Source: Tetrahymena elliotti 4EA
Lineage: Eukaryota > Ciliophora > Oligohymenophorea > Hymenostomatida > Tetrahymenidae
NCBI GenBank assembly: GCA_000231825.2
Contig: JH720312.1
Span: forward strand, 1-64,000
Length of the DNA: 64,000 nucleotides
Direction: 5' to 3'
Shown: positions 53,568 to 64,000 of the stretch, in pieces
How positions within the stretch are numbered: position 1 is the first letter of the stretch
Layout: the number at the start of each line of letters is the position of its first letter
Position numbers and translations under genes: made by a program
Notes under the pieces: generated by a model
Told to the model about the DNA's origin: nothing
The model's input: only the letters and a program-made list of their open reading frames with translations
Databases searched by the model: none

Positions 53568-54270
53568 TTTAATCTTAAAGCCAATTCTTTTTTATGTTAT
53601 AATTTTTACTTAGTAAATTTAGAAATCTCTGCACAAAATAGTTTTTAAAAAAAGAATTAGTTGTTTTTTAATTTAGAGACATATTTTCCTCATTCAACAT
53701 TTTACAAAAAAGGTAATTTTTATAAAATGTTTTAGTTTGATCTTTAATGTATCTCTTTAACTTAAAACTTGAAATATTTTAGCTTTCTCATTCATATTAA
53801 TTTTATTTTTCTAAATGATGGTTGCAAAATAAAAAATATCAAGCAAAAAATTCCTATTGTAATGAATAAATCCAACGAATCATCTGATTTTTCATAAAAT
53901 GTATTAAAAATATAATTAGAGAAACTTTATTTGTAAATGAATTATCATGATGTGAAGCTGGTTATGGCTATTTTTAAGAAAAATATTATTTTATAAAAAA
54001 ATTATGATTATTATTCAAATATCATTTCAGCTTTTGATTTTTTGTTTTAGCTACTATAATATGATTTTATTTTTTAACTTTTTAAATAATGCATCCTAAA
54101 CTAATAAAAAGTAAAATTTAGCAATTCGTATATTTAATACAAAACAATTTAACCCCATAAAATATATTTGCTTTAAAGTCCTACTTATTGCGAAATTGAA
54201 AATTATTCACAAATTTTTATTTTTTTTTGACATTTAACTTTTTAAATTAAAAAAAGTATTTGATATAAAA
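53568..54270. other. Divergent intergenic region (PARG copy 1 / ubiquitin-like gene)
   Basis: About 700 AT-rich bases between the 5' end of PARG copy 1 (-) and the small plus-strand gene, so both promoters must be here. No specific motif recognised. Confidence 0.5.
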
Positions 54271-54552
54271 ATGATTAGAACTTCTGATGAAAATTATCTA
54301 ACGCTTAATCTTGCTATACCTACATTAAATAAATATGTCCGTTTTTAAATACCGAAAACAGTTCCTTTAGTTGATTTAGAAAATCTGATTGCTAGAAATA
54401 TTGATATCAATAATTTTGGAGTAGAGTTTTAATTTTATGGAATTTAAGATGATAATAAGTAAAATTTAAATAAATATTTGTAAGTGAAAGAAATTTAAAA
54501 TATTTAAGAATATGACAAAATATTTATGTATATAAAAAATTATGGTGCTTGA
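54271..54552 (+). CDS. Small protein, 93 residues, ubiquitin-like fold suspected
   Basis: An ATG-to-TGA frame with clear coding composition. The sequence pattern is that of a beta-grasp domain: a first strand pair (YLTLNLAIPTLNKYVRFQIP), a helix (VPLVDLENLIARNI), a strand with a turn (FGVEFQFYGIQDD), a short LNKYLQVKEIQNI stretch, and a last strand (KIFMYIKNYG). This resembles the order of secondary structure in ubiquitin-like and Ras-binding domains, but no sequence family was recognised. It ends in Tyr-Gly-Ala, not Gly-Gly, so it is probably not a conjugated modifier. It lies between two PARG genes on the opposite strand, head to head with copy 1 and tail to tail with copy 2. The fold call is an inference. 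Confidence 0.6.
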
Positions 54553-54914
54553 AAAGTGCTAATTGATAACTATGATAATAAAACATTCTAAAATTTAAAA
54601 ATAAACAATCTCACTCAAACGATTATTACTAAGTTAATACTAGACTAATGTTTATTAATTAACCAAAATATAAATAACTAATGATTGCTAAACAATTTAT
54701 TGTATTTATTTAATTTAAAAATTATATTAAATCATAAAAATTTATGTAATGAATATGAATATAATATATTTAATTAATGTCTAGTAAACGCTCAAAAACT
54801 AAATATTTCTTTTTAGAAATTTAATTTAATTTATTTATGTAAGTAAGTAAGAAAGTAAGTAGAACTTTTTTATTTTAAAAGTAAGATAATAAATTTATTC
54901 AAATTTCTGTGTGT
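54553..54914. other. Intergenic between convergent genes
   Basis: About 360 AT-rich bases between the 3' ends of the small ubiquitin-like gene and PARG copy 2. It contains an AAGT simple-sequence stretch near 54838-54860. No coding frame. Confidence 0.55.
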
Positions 54915-56303
54915 TCACTTTAACATCTTAAGTAAGTACTGGAAAATAGAAGACCCTTAGTGTCCTTTACTAACATGAGCTGAGAAATCTATAAGTCCTT
55001 AATAAATTGTTTTTATTTGTTACTCTTTGAGTAAATCAATCACAGGTTAGCATTCTTGTAATTAGGTTTCTTTGAAGGTTGTGTAATACATTTTTCTTGA
55101 TAGCAAAGAAGCACTCAACCATTAAATTATAAGCTTTAATTATGGATCTCCCTTAAAAACTCCACATCCCCAATTGCCTGTTATAATAGGAATAGTCCTT
55201 GATGTTTCTGAAGTTGATGATCCTTAAAATCCAACAAAACATTTAGTTAATTCACGATGTATTTTATCTTCTTTAAACTAATCTTTAGGGTTTTGTTTAA
55301 ATGAAATAGCATTCATAGCAAGCGTGTATACCTTCTTTCTATTAAGCTTATCTAATTCTGCTTTATGATAATTTGGACCTTAAAATTTAAAAGATTCTTT
55401 GTAGCCTGTAAATTGACAAAATCTCTAGGCTCCAGTTATTAAAAGAGCATCTTTATCATTTTATTTTTAGCAAAAAAGTATTCCAGCCATTACTTCTGGA
55501 GTTATTGTAAGCATTATTTCCTCTTAAACACATCCAGTCCTGAGTACTCCACCCCCTAAGAACTTATTAGCGAAATCACAATGGATACATTCAAAATCTT
55601 CAAATGTTTCAATACCTCTATCATCTACAATTTCAATATCACTCATTTTATTTTCATTCTTACCTATTTGAAGCAAAAGCTCATTATTTTCATTTACTAA
55701 CCTTTCATATGTAATATACTAATTCTAAAGAGTATCTTCCTTGCTCTCATATTCTTTTTGAATTCTCCAAAAGTAGTGGAGAAGGCAAATCAACTTTTAT
55801 TAGTTAGACACATTGCGCTTTTTATCAACAATAAATGTTATCCATTTTAAGAAATCAAATGTTTCTGGTAAGGCATTAAGAGTAACTTGATGCTCAAATG
55901 TTAAGAAAAACATATTTGATAACAAACAAGCTACTTGCAATCTACTTAAATGGTTTTATTATTTCTTCTCAGTCTGCAGAATCTGAATTTCATTTTCTTT
56001 AAATAAATTCTCAACTCTTAATGCTAAGCCTGCTATGAAGGGAAGAACTTTGGGTATAAAATCAACTATCCATTCTTCTTTATCTTATAAAACAAGTTGT
56101 AAATTACTTATTTATAATTAATTCATTTCCTTCAGGATTTTGCATAAATCCTTGATATCATGAACACATCCTGATTCAATCTGCTACAAATAAACTTTGT
56201 TTTTCTCCCATTATTTATTTTGATGAGGTAAAATCAAATACAAATTTTATTCCTTATCATTACCTTATTTTAGCTTTTCTAAGTATCCACTTAAATTATC
56301 CAT
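54915..56303 (-). CDS. PARG: Poly(ADP-ribose) glycohydrolase, copy 2
   Basis: An intronless 462-residue protein of the same family as the gene at 52071-53567. The catalytic signature GGGVLRTGCVQEEI is at residues 250-263, with the glutamate pair at 261-262. The blocks ITPEVMAGILFCQ, ITGAQRFCQFTGY and TGNWGCGVFKGDPQLKLIIQW follow in the family order. The N-terminal helical domain is well conserved (LSRLQVACLLSNMFFLTFE). The two copies share motif order and length but differ at most other positions, so the duplication is old. Both appear intact. The start at 56303 is the first ATG of the frame and gives MDNLSGYLEKLK. Confidence 0.93.
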
Positions 56304-57190
56304 GCTCGATTACTTCTAAATACAATTTATCTTTTAAAATTATTGATTTATCAATTTATTTCATAAATAAATTATGTAAAATTATACTAATCTATTTATA
56401 CCACCTTTAATTATGATTTTTAATAGAGGCTTTTTAAGAAGAAATATTATATATCTTTAATTATGTCTATATTTTTTTTTTGTAGTTAATTCCAGTAAAT
56501 AACAGATAAATAAAATTATTCATAATCAAAATTATGTAAATGAAAATATAAAATTTAGATTTATTGGTGATCTTAGTTTATGTTTATTGACCCCAGCTAA
56601 ATTTTAAACATATAAACGTTAAAAGAATGAAACAAAATAAATTTATAAGATCTACTTATAAAACAATTTCATTTTTTGTTTTCAATAATTTTTCTCATTT
56701 GAGAAGCTAAAAATAAGTAGAATTTTCTATTTTTATTCACAATTTTTATTTAAAACAATTTTCAAATGTTTGAGGAGTTTATTTTTTGAGAAAAGAAAAT
56801 AGTTAATAATATTATTAAATCTCAAAATCAAAATAAGATTTTTAGAGGATGATTTCATCGATATCTAAAAAATAAATCGGTACTGTTAAAATCAGATAAT
56901 TTCAAAACAAAAGAATAAATTTTATACTCAACGATTCATATATGCTCATCAAGTGTTTTATATCTTCTTTCTGTTTTGAAATGTTTTTTTCTTGAATATT
57001 TAAAAATGATAAAATTATTTATTTTTTTATTATTACTTTTTAAGTAGTTTAGTGGAAATAAAAATAAATAAATTGAGTTTCTCATTATAAAAGATTATTT
57101 TTTGTATCTCATAATAAAAGTTTTATCAGATTTTTTGTAAAAAATTTGATCACACTTGTAAAAATTCTATTAGCTAATATCTTTATTTGA
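56304..57190. promoter_or_regulatory. Divergent intergenic promoter region (PARG copy 2 / ALG7)
   Basis: About 890 AT-rich bases between the 5' ends of PARG copy 2 (-) and the GlcNAc-1-phosphate transferase gene (+). Both promoters should lie here. No individual element could be recognised. Confidence 0.5.
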
Positions 57191-58613
57191 ATGAACTAAA
57201 TGTTTATTAATCTATGCCCAATAAATAAAAATTTGAAAGATATTAGTATTAATAATTAATTTATTGATAATAATTAGCTCATTTAGATTTTGAAAAGGAT
57301 TATGTAATTATAGGATATACTAATACATACAAGTGTGCTCTTTAGTGTTAGCGGCACAGCTTATTATTACTATTACAAGTTATAGTCTATAGCATTTTTA
57401 CTTTACATTGCAGTTTCGTCTACTACATATTTAGCTGTATTTTATATGATACCTAAGATTAAAGTGCTTACTCTAAAAGCAGGATTATTCGGAAAAGATA
57501 TTAATAAAAAAGGTACACCAGATGGTGAAAAGTCAGTTCCAGAAACATTAGGAATAGTTCCTGCTACAATATTTATCATTTTTAATATGGTTGGAGTTTT
57601 GTATTCATATAAATAGCACACCACTAGTCATATAGCCTTCGAACACTGTGCTGGAATGCTTTCTATTTGTTTTATTATATTTTTAGGATTTTGTGATGAT
57701 GTTTTTGATTTACCATGGCGTTATAAAATTCTTCTTCCAAATCTAGCAAGCTTACCAATTCTTGTAGCATATGAAGGAGTCACTCATGTAGTTGTTCCCA
57801 TAGCCTTTCGTCCATATTTTGGAAATTATGTGAATTTAGGTAAATTCATTTACTAATTAATGGATTAATTTAAGAAAATTGATCTAGAATAAAATTAATT
57901 TAAAATCCTTTCAAGAGAATATTTGCAATTATAAAAAAAATCTATTTTAAAATTGATCAACAAAAATATATTCTTCAGCTAAATTATTTTTAAATAAATT
58001 AGGAATTTTATATTATCTTTATATGATGGCTGTAGTTACTTTTTGTACTAATTCAATTAATATTTATGCTGGAATTAATGGTTTAGAAGTTACTTAGAGT
58101 ATTGTTATTGCTTGCAGCATTCTACTTTATAATGTAACTGAGTTGTGGCTTGGTGAATAATAGAGCTTGTCTCATACAATCAGTCTTCAAATTCTCCTGC
58201 CTTTCATATTTTGTACTCTTGGTCTCTATTATTACAACAAGTATCCTTCTTAAGTTTTTGTTGGAGACACATTTTGCTACTGGAGTGGAATGGTTTTTGC
58301 TACAGTTGGTATTTTGGGGCACTTTTCAAAGACACTTTTATTATTTTTCATACCATAGATTTTAAATTTCATTTACTCACTTCCTTAGTTATTAAAAATA
58401 AAGCCATGTCCTCGTCATAGACTCCCCTATTATAATGTAGAAACCAAAAAATTGGAAAAAATAAAAACTAACTTAAACCTTATCAATCTCTATTTATGGA
58501 TTCGTGGCCCACTTTCTGAAAAAGACCTCTGCAAAGAACTAGTAATCTTGTAAATTTCTTGCTCTTTTTTAGGTTTTTTTATTAGATACTATGGAGCTCA
58601 TTTAATGTTCTGA
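57191..58613 (+). CDS. ALG7: UDP-GlcNAc:dolichyl-phosphate GlcNAc-1-phosphate transferase
   Basis: First enzyme of the dolichol pathway for N-glycosylation: it moves GlcNAc-1-phosphate from UDP-GlcNAc to dolichyl phosphate at the ER membrane, the step blocked by tunicamycin. The protein has 419 residues from two exons, 57191-57839 and 58003-58613, joined across a 163-base intron. Family motifs appear in order: [36 protein letters not shown] (metal-binding aspartates), the FRPYFG segment, [44 protein letters not shown] and PCPRHRLP. Many hydrophobic segments match the ten-helix topology of DPAGT1. The ATG at 57191 directly follows an in-frame TGA; a second ATG lies at 57200. The first 50 residues are more variable and hydrophilic than in animals. 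Confidence 0.95.
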
Positions 58614-59352
58614 AATACCCAAATAAAAAAACAAACAAATAAACTAATAAATATTTTTATTAAATTACTATTAAACAATAAATTTAATGTAAAGCGTTTA
58701 TCAAAATATTTCAAACCTTCCTTTAAAATATCAATTATTTTAGTTTTATATTTTTGTCGAATCTATTATTATTTTCTTATTAAAAGTTAAAATGTTTATT
58801 TTATGATTTATCATAAATGTTCGTTCTTATTTATTTAAATGTGTGTGATGAAAATTTTTATATTTGGAAATTAAAATTGTCATCTTAAAAATAATAAATG
58901 GGATTTATTTTTTATTATGTTAAAGTTATTTTTCAAAACAACCAAAAAAAAGAGAAAAATGAATGAAATGAATTAAGTATAATTTATTATTTAATGTTTA
59001 GTTTGTTTAATAACCATAATATTGGTGCTTATATTTAAATATTAGTTAAAATATTTATTTTCTGGTTTATTAGAAATGAATGTTCTTACCGAATTAAATT
59101 TGCTTGATGAAAAATATTATTTTTGATTTTAGTTTTAAAATGAATAAATGGGATTAATTTTTAATTCAAATTAAAGTTATATTTTCAAAACAAAAGATAA
59201 AAATGAATAAACATAATTTATTTTTGATTTTAGTTTTAAAATGAATAAATGGGATTAATTTTTAATTCAAATTAAAGTTATATTTTCAAAACAAAAGATA
59301 AAAATGAATAAACATAATTTATTATTTAATTTTTAGTTATTGTGAATAGTAA
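58614..59352. other. Intergenic between convergent genes
   Basis: About 740 AT-rich bases between the ALG7 gene (+) and the acyl-CoA oxidase gene (-). It is largely made of the repeats listed separately. No coding frame. Confidence 0.6.
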
Positions 59353-59385
59353 TCATAATCTTGGTGCTTATTTTTAAATATGAGC
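58880..59385. repeat. Diverged duplication of a roughly 250-base block
   Basis: The block with AATAAATGGGAT...TTAAAGTTAT...TTCAAAAC, then ATAATTTATTATTTAAT, then an ATATTGGTGCTTATATTTAAATA end (about 58890-59045) recurs in altered form at about 59140-59385 (ATCTTGGTGCTTATTTTTAAATA). The second copy also contains an internal exact tandem repeat. Its right end reaches into the last codons of the acyl-CoA oxidase gene. Confidence 0.6.
59117..59321. repeat. Near-perfect tandem repeat, two copies, period 101
   Basis: Bases from 59117 recur from 59218 with period 101. Both copies read TTTTTGATTTTAGTTTTAAA and continue identically through the AAAAATGAATAAACATAATT end. No mismatch was seen over the shared stretch, so the duplication is recent. 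Non-coding. Confidence 0.85.
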
Positions 59386-61519
59386 CAAATCAGTTAATGT
59401 TTGTGATAAATATTTCTCAATATCTGAGGATTCTTTCTCAAAGACATCTACACTGTTTGAAGTTTAGAATTCTTTTATAGGGTTTTCAAAAGAATCAATT
59501 AAAAACTTGTCATTTATTTGAGTATAAAGCTAGTATTTTATATTAGCAATAGGTGCTAATTTAGAAGCATTTGATAATTAGTATGTGAACATAAGAACTT
59601 TATATAAATCAACCATACTCAAAAGGTAAATATGTAATAGTGTATTTAAGGTCTTTTCAGTTTTACTTTCAAAAGAATTCTTTAATAGGTACTATCTACT
59701 GTATCTAACATTCATAACATGGATAAAAAATTTACTAAAGTTGACTATCCTATCCTGATATTACTCATTGAATATTTTGTGAATAAGCTTTTCACCACTT
59801 TTAATTTCACTATGAATACCTTGAGCAACATCTTAGATATATAGGAAAAGAGTCATTTCAAGAGCTCTCAGTACTGAGTCAAAGTCACTCATATTGAGAT
59901 TTTAAAGAACCTCAACAGTCTTTCTCTAAAATGCACAATCAACAAAGAAAGTAAGTTCACCTCCGAGCATAAATTTTTCTTTTTAGGAAAGTAAATCTTT
60001 ACTTTTCTTTGCTTTTTAAATGACCTTAAAGAGCTTCAAGAGGTATTTACCCGTTTGTTGAAGTAAAACATGATTATCCCCTTCATAAGTGGGTGCTGGT
60101 ATAGAATCTCCTAGTCTTTATGGCTGAGCACTCCAATTTAAATGACCAATAGGATCATTATAAATAAGATTTTGGCGAACTGTTTAAAGTTGAGCCCAAG
60201 AACTGCAAGCTTTGAACCCTGCTGAAAGAACATGAATTTCAGCAAGAATTTAAAGAATATTTTGATCATCTTTTTGTATTGCATTTTAATAATTTGCATA
60301 CAATTCTTTTAATTTAAGCGAACTGAGCAAGTAAGAAGTCATTCTTGCAAAATCTTCTTTGAAGTAAATATCTCTAATCCCTATTTATTTCTTCTACATA
60401 TGATAAGTTTCTTCACAGTATTTTTTTACTAATTCCCTATTGTGATAGGCTAAATGAGTAGAACTTAGAGCTCCATAACAAAAAGAAGCTACAAGAATTA
60501 CTCTTAAATTTAACATACTACCATATCCTAATTTGATTGCCTTTTTGCCAGCTATTTTAAAGCTTCCGTCTCTTGAAACTTAACAATATCTCATCAGCAA
60601 GTTTTCTCTTGGAATTTTAAAGTCTTTAAGATATAAGTATCCATTATCTGCATATTAAAAACCTATTTTAATTATAATTTATTTTATGATTTTTATTCAG
60701 GACAAACTATTAATTATTTATTTTAAAGATTTTAAATTACCAAACTTAGGGCCTATATCACCTGCTTCTACACCAGGGAACAATTTCATTTAATTGTTTT
60801 TATCTCTAACAGGAACAACAAATGTTTGAACTCCTATATGTTATCCTTTATATTAAAAAAATTATTAATTTATTTTAAACTGGAAAGGAGGTAGATGTTT
60901 GCAAAAAATATTGCTTTAATAGGAAGAGTTTTTAAGCTGTTTATAAATAAGAATTCTGATCACATAAACTATAATTACCTTTAATAAAAGTCTATGCCTA
61001 AAAAACACAATGAGTAGAGTTAATACCAAGAACTCCAGGCCAATATTTGCCTGATTTAGGATCTTAACTATTGAGAATAAAAGAATCTGATTCTTAATCA
61101 TAATCTGCTCTTGAAAGCAATCCTTGAACATCAGATCCGTGTCCCATTTCGGTCTATGCATATGCTCCTAAAATTTGGAAATTAAGAGATAAATTTTCCC
61201 AATATCTGACCTATTCAGGAGTACCTAGCATTTAGATAGTTGAGAGAAAAGCATTAAAGTGAAGAAACAAAGGGCCTATTTCTGTTACGAAATGCATATT
61301 TTAAATAAGTTGTTTATCTTTTCCCTTAAGCATAGTGGCCAAATTTTTATAGTTTTATGTTAATTTAATAAATCCTTCTTTTTGATTCAGAGAAAACATT
61401 TTTCCTGTAAGTGGGCTGGATTCAGGATACTTGGTATGAAACTCGCTTCTAGCTTATTTCACTTACTAGAAAAGGTTTTCTCCTAAAATGGCTTTATTGT
61501 AAAGTGTTCTTAAATCCAT
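59353..61519 (-). CDS. Acyl-CoA oxidase, peroxisomal type
   Basis: Oxidises fatty acyl-CoA to trans-2-enoyl-CoA with FAD, passing electrons to oxygen, the first step of peroxisomal beta-oxidation. It has 651 residues from exons 60979-61519, 60741-60845 and 59353-60662 (introns 60846-60978 and 60663-60740; phases fit). N-terminal half: YAQTEMGHGSDVQGL, the WPGVLGINSTHCVFQAQ segment, HIGVQTFVVPVRD and ADNGYLYLKDFKIPRENLL, all hallmark acyl-CoA oxidase blocks. The C-terminal half has APTYEGDNHVLLQQTGKYL, the segment that holds the catalytic glutamate in this family. The usual GGHGY motif before it is replaced by unrelated sequence (RQNLIYNDPIGHLNW). The protein ends Ala-Pro-Arg-Leu; PRL is a weak variant of the PTS1 peroxisome signal. 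The ATG gives MDLRTLYNKAILG. Confidence 0.9.
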
Positions 61520-63155
61520 AATTAATAAATTATTTTTTTATTTATTTGCTGTTTGAATCTTTTTAAAGCTCTGTCTATCTTCTTCTTTTAATTGTAAAAT
61601 TTATAAAAAAACAAAAACTCTTTTGGAAATAAAATTTGTTGCTTTATTTATCTTATTATTGTAAAAATGACTTTAAGTAAGTCTTTATTAGTTCACTGAT
61701 GATGTCAACAGAAAATCTTAACTATTTTACCTCAAGTATGCTAGATATTATAAGCAATTATTCGTATTTTATCATAATTCATTTATATTTTAAATTTTAA
61801 TTTTGTTGTAATCTAGCTGTTTATCAATAAATAATTTTAATTCATTGGTGATTATTTTACTTTTAACAAAATATAATAAACAAACTGTAGTCTTAAGTTA
61901 TTTCAGCTTTAATTTTTTATGATAATTTAATCAAAAGTATGTTGATAGCGTTGTTAAAAAAATATCAAAATAGCTAAACATCAGGCTCTATGTAAAAATT
62001 AATTTACTAATGTCATTAAATATTTGACAAATTTATTAACTAGATTTAAAATATTATAAAAAACACCTATTAATTAGCAAAATTTAGATTAATAAAAAAT
62101 GAAATTAAATAACTTTTTCTATTAAATAGATTTTTATTTTTATTTTAAAACTAAAATCTATTGAGATATTTATGATTTAGTCATAGGGTGTATGATAAAG
62201 CATTTAATATTTTTGAATGCAAGTAAGAATTCATAAATAAAATTGTAGTTTAAAAGACTAAAATATTTTTAATAAATAGTTTTAATTAGGTGATTAGATT
62301 CTGTTTTAACAGAAGTTAAAAAAGAAATTATTAAAAATTTATTTATTTATTTTATTTTCAATTCATATCTAAAAAAATTAATCTGAATTAGTATTAATGT
62401 TAATAATAATATGTTTTTTACACAGGGTTCCTAATTAATACTATAAAGCAATAAGGGTATATGAGGGTATGGTTCTTTAGACATATATTTGAAAATTTAG
62501 AAAAATATCAATAAGGGTGAGCAGAAAATCTAAAAAACAATTTACAATTATTATGTATTTTGCTAAAAGATGTAATAAAAAGTTAAACAATTTAAAAATT
62601 AAAAAAAATTTTTATTCTTTAGGTTTTAAAAGATAAAATTATTCTGAATAAGTAGTTTATATTATTAGGAGGTATATAAATTTATTCAAATTAAAGTGGT
62701 AATTATCTTTTGAGTTGACAATAAGTTAAAAAATATAGAAGAATATTGAGAGCTTTAAAACATGAAATTGTAAAGGAATAAATATTTTACATTAGAATGA
62801 TATGAATTTATATAAAAATAAAATGATAATTATGATTTTGAGCTAAAAGCAATTCGTAATTAATTAAATTATATTAGTTATTTTTAGTATTTTGAAATAA
62901 ATGATATTTATTTATTCTTTTCTTCAATTACCATTTTTTAAATGACTGAAATTAGTTGTATAGTAATAAATATTTTCTTTTTTATAAGATATAAGTGTAG
63001 CAAGTATTTTCTTTGTACTATTTATTGTATTTAGATCTTAATTTCTTAAAATAATTTTCAATCTATTAATTCAGCTATCTAGAAAAATAATTCTTACTTT
63101 TAATAAATAGTTTAGGTATATTTATTGATTTTATGATGATATATTAATTAATGAA
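61520..63155. other. Intergenic region, 1.6 kb
   Basis: AT-rich sequence between the acyl-CoA oxidase start and the kinase 3' end, both on the minus strand. The sequence CAATAAGGGT occurs twice (near 62448 and 62509), and a short stretch there is less AT-rich than its surroundings. No coding frame was found. The oxidase promoter should lie at the left end. Confidence 0.55.

Positions 63156-64000
<845 letters not shown>

Noticed and set aside
58150..58420. Several overlapping short frames on both strands
   Set aside because: They are shadows of exon 2 of the ALG7 gene, whose frame contains family motifs throughout.

Overview
This window looks like macronuclear DNA of an oligohymenophorean ciliate close to Tetrahymena. 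The evidence is internal. The DNA is extremely AT-rich, every long reading frame uses TAA and TAG as glutamine, and every gene modelled here ends at TGA. Introns are short (38-250 bases, a few longer), very AT-rich and bounded by GT...AG. Proteins carry long Gln/Asn-rich linkers. No telomere, rRNA, tRNA, CRISPR array or bacterial operon was seen.

Layout. 0.9-6.9 kb (+): a very large hybrid histidine kinase with a C-terminal receiver domain. 8.2-16.5 kb (-): three genes in a row, an OGFr-domain protein, an N-myristoylation-type RING-H2 protein with a long acidic tail, and an unrecognised Gln/Asn/Ser-rich protein. 16.8-22.2 kb (-): a large WD40-repeat protein, divergent from a kinesin-like motor at 23.0-27.0 kb (+). 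28.0-32.4 kb (+): a GLFG nucleoporin of Nup98 type, as used by ciliate macronuclei. 33.2-37.2 kb (-): a PHD/extended-PHD chromatin-reader-like protein. 37.2-42.1 kb: gene-poor, a few weak small ORFs. 42.1-43.4 kb (-): an intronless gene of unknown function with unusually C-rich codon choice. 43.4-49.3 kb: no convincing gene. 49.3-51.7 kb (+): an acidic Cys-cluster protein. 52.1-56.3 kb: two diverged poly(ADP-ribose) glycohydrolase (PARG) genes on the minus strand flanking a 93-codon plus-strand gene that resembles a ubiquitin-like fold. 57.2-58.6 kb (+): the dolichol-pathway GlcNAc-1-phosphate transferase (ALG7/DPAGT1). 59.4-61.5 kb (-): a peroxisomal-type acyl-CoA oxidase. 63.2 kb to the right edge (-): the 3' part of an Aurora-like protein kinase.

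The genes are individually transcribed eukaryotic units, not a pathway cluster. The one arrangement that may mean something is the PARG / ubiquitin-like / PARG trio. Nuclear themes recur (Nup98, PHD reader, PARG, Aurora-like kinase), but co-regulation cannot be inferred from sequence. For most multi-exon models the exon lengths were summed and found to be a multiple of three, which supports the splice choices. The WD40 gene is the exception: its introns were not all fixed.
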